The notes beneath the pieces are model-generated. The model saw only the letters and a program-made list of their open reading frames with translations. It was not told the origin of the DNA and did no database searches. From assembly GCF_015058545.1 (NCBI RefSeq), contig NZ_SVCB01000106.1, forward strand, positions 1 through 15,308: 15,308 nucleotides of DNA. The letters run 5' to 3'. The position numbers and the translations under genes are program-made. This stretch comes from Veillonella sp. GTDB taxonomy: Bacteria > Bacillota > Negativicutes > Veillonellales > Veillonellaceae. Below are positions 12,787-15,308 of this stretch, piece by piece; within the stretch, counting starts at the first letter, position 1, and the number at the start of each line of letters is the position of its first letter.

Positions 12787-14475
12787 ATGAGCGATATTAT
12801 GTACCCGGTAAGTTTTGATAAATTAATGAATCATATTCTTCAGGAATATGCCATTCATCAGCGTATTTATAATGTAACTAAAATTCACCGCTACGAAGGG
12901 AGCAAGGTGCTCAAGTTATTTGGCAAAACCTTGGAAAACCCATTGGGACCGGCAGCCGGGCCGCATACCCAGTTAGCACAGAATATTATTGCCGCCTATG
13001 TGGGCGGCGCGCGGTTTATCGAATTGAAGACCGTGCAAACCATGTACGGCGAAGAACTTGGTATTCCACGACCATGCATCTACTCCAATGATGAATCATA
13101 CAACGTGGAATGGTCAGCTGAATACAGAGCAGATGAAGCCATGGCGGAATATATTAAAGCCTGGTTTGCCCTCAAATTAATTAGTAAAGAATTTGGTTTG
13201 GGGAGTCCGGACGGCTTTATCTTCAATATGAGTGTAGGCTACAATTTGGCGGGGATTAAAGATCCTCTAATCGATGCTTTTATTGAAAACTTAAAAGACG
13301 CCGGTAAGACGGAAACCTGGCAGGCTTGCAAAGCATGGACCTTAGCTAATTTAGATAAATTCCAACAGATTGATGAAGCCTATGTGGCAAGCATTAATTC
13401 AGATATTTGTCAGTCCATTACCTTATCTACCATGCATGGTTGCCCAGCCAATGAAATTGAAGCCATTTGCAGTTACTTATTGGAAACAAAAGGTCTCAAC
13501 TTATATTTGAAATGTAATCCTACTTTACTCGGCTATGACCGTGTACGAACTTTACTGGACGATGCCGGCTTTGCCTATGTAAAATTTGATAAACATCAAT
13601 TTGAAGTGGATCCCGCCATGGCTGACGCCGTACCGATGATAAAGCGCTTACAGACGTTGGGTCAAAAGTGCGGTAAGCAATTCGGCGTTAAGCTTACCAA
13701 TACCTTCCCGGTTCAAATTCTTGAAAAAGAATTGCCGGGCGAGCAAATGTATATGGCCGGCAAAGCCTTATTGCCATTGACGATTACCTTGGCGGCCGAA
13801 CTCAGCCGAGCCTTAGATGGCAAGCTCGCTATTTCCTATAGCGGCGGCGCCGACCGCAAGAGCATCGGGGATATTTTTGAAACCGGTATTTGGCCGATTA
13901 CGGTATGTACCACCTTGCTGCAAGGCGCCGGTTACGATCAACTCGATGATTTGGCAAAACGGGTAGAAAGTAAAGACTATGATTCTATTACGGCGTTAAA
14001 TGTACCGGCCATCGAAAAGTTGGCACAAACCGTGGCGTTATCGCCGGAATTCCACAAAACCGAAGCTATGCGCGTAAAAAGAGCGAAACAACCCGGTTTT
14101 CAGACGGCTCGCAGTGAAGATTATCACTGCCGCGTGACATGTGGTACATGCGTACGTGTTTGCCCGAATCGGTCCAATGAACTCGTTACGGTGGATGGTC
14201 AAAAACTGATTATTCACATTGATGAAGCGTGCAATGAATGCGGTAACTGTGCCTGCAATTGCATCGAACCTTGCCAACCGTACAAAGATCGATTGACCTT
14301 CTTTTTAGACAAAGCACGGTTACAGGCAAGTGAAAATGACGGCTTCTACAAAGCCGGTGAGGAATGGGGGTTCCGTTTTAAGGGGCAGGAGGCCGTGCTT
14401 CCGCTTGAAAAATTACCGAGCCCGTTACAGTCGATAGTAAGTGCATTCAGTAAGGAGCTGCCTTATTATCTATAA
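12787..14475 (+). CDS. ygfK: YgfK-type Fe-S oxidoreductase, short form lacking the flavin/NAD(P)H domain
   Basis: A 562-residue homologue of YgfK ('putative selenate reductase subunit'). The N-terminal region, about 1-425, matches the YgfK dihydropyrimidine/dihydroorotate-dehydrogenase-like barrel (GPAAGPHTQLAQNI, RFIELKTVQT, FIFNMSVGYNLAGIK, TLSTMHGCPANEIEAIC, YLKCNPTLLGYDRV, ISYSGGAD). The C-terminal part carries two 4Fe-4S motifs: Cys448-452-455-459 followed by P, and Cys482-485-488-492, then PYKDRLTFF. E. coli YgfK has about 1032 residues; between these parts it contains a GltD-like module with two Rossmann FAD/NAD(P)H sites, and here that whole stretch of about 470 residues is absent, with no GxGxxG motif left. 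The second cluster has two extra cysteines (490, 496). The start is supported by AAAGGAG. It likely passes electrons between a partner protein and a ring substrate, together with the hydroxylase encoded next. Confidence 0.9.
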   Translation: MSDIMYPVSFDKLMNHILQEYAIHQRIYNVTKIHRYEGSKVLKLFGKTLENPLGPAAGPHTQLAQNIIAAYVGGARFIELKTVQTMYGEELGIPRPCIYSNDESYNVEWSAEYRADEAMAEYIKAWFALKLISKEFGLGSPDGFIFNMSVGYNLAGIKDPLIDAFIENLKDAGKTETWQACKAWTLANLDKFQQIDEAYVASINSDICQSITLSTMHGCPANEIEAICSYLLETKGLNLYLKCNPTLLGYDRVRTLLDDAGFAYVKFDKHQFEVDPAMADAVPMIKRLQTLGQKCGKQFGVKLTNTFPVQILEKELPGEQMYMAGKALLPLTITLAAELSRALDGKLAISYSGGADRKSIGDIFETGIWPITVCTTLLQGAGYDQLDDLAKRVESKDYDSITALNVPAIEKLAQTVALSPEFHKTEAMRVKRAKQPGFQTARSEDYHCRVTCGTCVRVCPNRSNELVTVDGQKLIIHIDEACNECGNCACNCIEPCQPYKDRLTFFLDKARLQASENDGFYKAGEEWGFRFKGQEAVLPLEKLPSPLQSIVSAFSKELPYYL

Positions 14476-14476
14476 C

Positions 14477-14492
14477 CCTTCAATGTTGAAGG
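14477..14492 (+). promoter_or_regulatory. hairpin abutting the ribosome site of the hydroxylase gene
   Basis: CCTTCAA and TTGAAGG form seven-base perfect arms around TG (realistically CTTCA-ATGT-TGAAG as RNA, plus closing pairs). The right arm runs directly into AAGGAGGGAGG, the ribosome site for the ATG at 14508, so folding could hide part of it. The element lies in the 32-base gap after ygfK. Confidence 0.4.
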
Positions 14493-14507
14493 AGGGAGGC
14501 TTACCCT

Positions 14508-15308
14508 ATGTTTAAATTTCAAATTAACGGACAATGGCATGAAACAGCAACGGACAAGACATTGCTTCAATATTTGCGCGATGACCTTCACTTAACGGGG
14601 ACGAAGGATGGTTGTGCAGCGGGGGCTTGCGGGGCTTGTACAGTCATTGCCGGCGGGAAAAAGGTAAAAGCCTGTGTACTTAAGGTTTCGCAACTGGCGG
14701 ATAAGCCGGTGGTGACCATCGAAGGCTTGACGGAGCGAGAAAAAGACGTGTATGTGTATGCTTTTGGCGAGTGTGGTGCCGTGCAGTGCGGTTTTTGTAT
14801 TCCCGGCATGGTTATGAGTGCCAAAGCATTGTTAGATGAGAATTTGAATCCTACCCGCGACGATGTAAAGTTAGCGATTAACGGTAATATTTGTCGCTGT
14901 ACGGGGTATGTAAAAATTGAAGATGCCATTTTGTTGGCAGCGAAGTTATTTCGTGAAAACAGTCCTATTCCCGAGAGTGACAGATCCGGTAAAATCGGCA
15001 CCTTACTCCATCGGGTCGATGCGAAGGAAAAAACTTTGGGCACCGGTTTATACACCGATGATATGGTACTGCCGGGCATGATTTATGCCAAAGCGGTGCG
15101 CAGTAAATATCCGCGGGCCGTGGTGGAACATATCGATATTTCCAAGGCCTTAGCCCATCCCGATTGTGTAACGGTGTTATTGGCGAAGGACGTGCCGTTT
15201 AATAAAACGGGCCATATCATCCAGGATTGGGACGTGCTCATCGCCGAAGGCGATACGACGCGCTATATAGGCGATGCCATTGCTCTCGTGGCGACAGAAC
15301 ATAAGGAC
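14508..15308 (+). CDS. xanthine-dehydrogenase-type molybdenum hydroxylase, [2Fe-2S] plus Mo domain (partial, 3' end missing)
   Basis: The first 267 residues of a protein cut off by the window end; the frame is open to the last base. Residues 1-75 are a plant-type [2Fe-2S] ferredoxin domain with Cys36, 41, 44 and 56; residues 80-150 are the all-helical second [2Fe-2S] domain with Cys94, 97 (QCGFCIPG), 129 and 131 (NICRCTGY). From about 163 (GTLLHRVDAKEKTLGTGLYTDD, MIYAKAVRSKYPRA) begins the molybdopterin-binding domain. Iron-sulfur and Mo parts are thus fused without an intervening FAD domain, as in selenium-dependent xanthine dehydrogenases and XdhD. E. coli XdhD has lost these cysteines, whereas all eight are kept here. 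Directly follows ygfK (32 bases), so the two probably form one redox system acting on purines. A labile selenium ligand is typical of the group but not visible here. Confidence 0.9.
   Translation, partial: MFKFQINGQWHETATDKTLLQYLRDDLHLTGTKDGCAAGACGACTVIAGGKKVKACVLKVSQLADKPVVTIEGLTEREKDVYVYAFGECGAVQCGFCIPGMVMSAKALLDENLNPTRDDVKLAINGNICRCTGYVKIEDAILLAAKLFRENSPIPESDRSGKIGTLLHRVDAKEKTLGTGLYTDDMVLPGMIYAKAVRSKYPRAVVEHIDISKALAHPDCVTVLLAKDVPFNKTGHIIQDWDVLIAEGDTTRYIGDAIALVATEHKD

Noticed and set aside
14588..15079. 163-codon open frame on the minus strand opposite the hydroxylase gene
   Set aside because: The plus strand encodes all eight Fe-S cysteines there; the minus frame has no family resemblance.
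14508..15308. In-frame selenocysteine (TGA) codon in the selenium-associated genes
   Set aside because: No in-frame TGA is present in any cluster gene; selenium in this enzyme group is a labile cofactor, not selenocysteine.
1..15308. CRISPR array, defence island, prophage or toxin-antitoxin pair
   Set aside because: No regularly spaced repeats, nuclease genes, phage genes or small paired genes were seen; the tandem repeats found are coding.

Overview
The window looks like chromosome of an anaerobic, moderate-GC, Gram-positive-lineage bacterium. My best guess is a Negativicute (Veillonella/Negativicoccus-like), judged only from protein flavour, strong AGGAGG-type ribosome sites and AT-rich intergenic regions; there is no rRNA or other marker gene to confirm it. 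There is no CRISPR array, tRNA, rRNA, prophage or complete insertion sequence.

Left part (1-5158), housekeeping and accessory genes: a small unknown protein; a divergent pair of an HxlR-type redox-sensor repressor and a nitroreductase, with AGTATA/TATACT dyads and what looks like a lone right-end relic of an IS200/IS605 element between them; a LysE/RhtB exporter with a Ser/Asn-rich repeat inserted in a loop; a divergent M20D amidohydrolase; and a YihY/BrkB membrane protein. Strong bidirectional terminators separate these units (270-312, 1773-1816, 4065-4108).

Right part (5340-15308, running off the end), one long same-strand cluster equivalent to the yge/ygf region of E. coli: a YheO/DauR-like PAS-HTH regulator, then YgeX (2,3-diaminopropionate ammonia-lyase), YgeY (M20 hydrolase), YgeW (knotted carbamoyltransferase), YqeA (carbamate kinase), SsnA (amidohydrolase), YgfK (here a short form) and the start of a [2Fe-2S]/molybdenum xanthine-dehydrogenase-type hydroxylase. 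Homologues of this gene set are called 'selenium metabolism' genes in protein family databases and have more recently been linked in gut anaerobes to anaerobic uric acid/purine breakdown. The logic visible here is: redox enzymes and amidohydrolase (XDH, YgfK, SsnA) work on the ring; YgeY and YgeW process ureido/carbamoyl intermediates; carbamoyl phosphate goes to YqeA for ATP; 2,3-diaminopropionate goes to YgeX for pyruvate and ammonia.

The most interesting points are the YgfK that has lost its whole internal flavin/NAD(P)H domain but kept the barrel and both 4Fe-4S motifs, an intact eight-cysteine Fe-S domain in the partner hydroxylase, low-complexity tandem-repeat inserts in two unrelated proteins (SsnA and the LysE exporter), the IS605-like relic, and several structured or repeated intergenic elements in the purine cluster (5392-5418, 6277-6345, 10191-10221, 12669-12753, 14477-14492).
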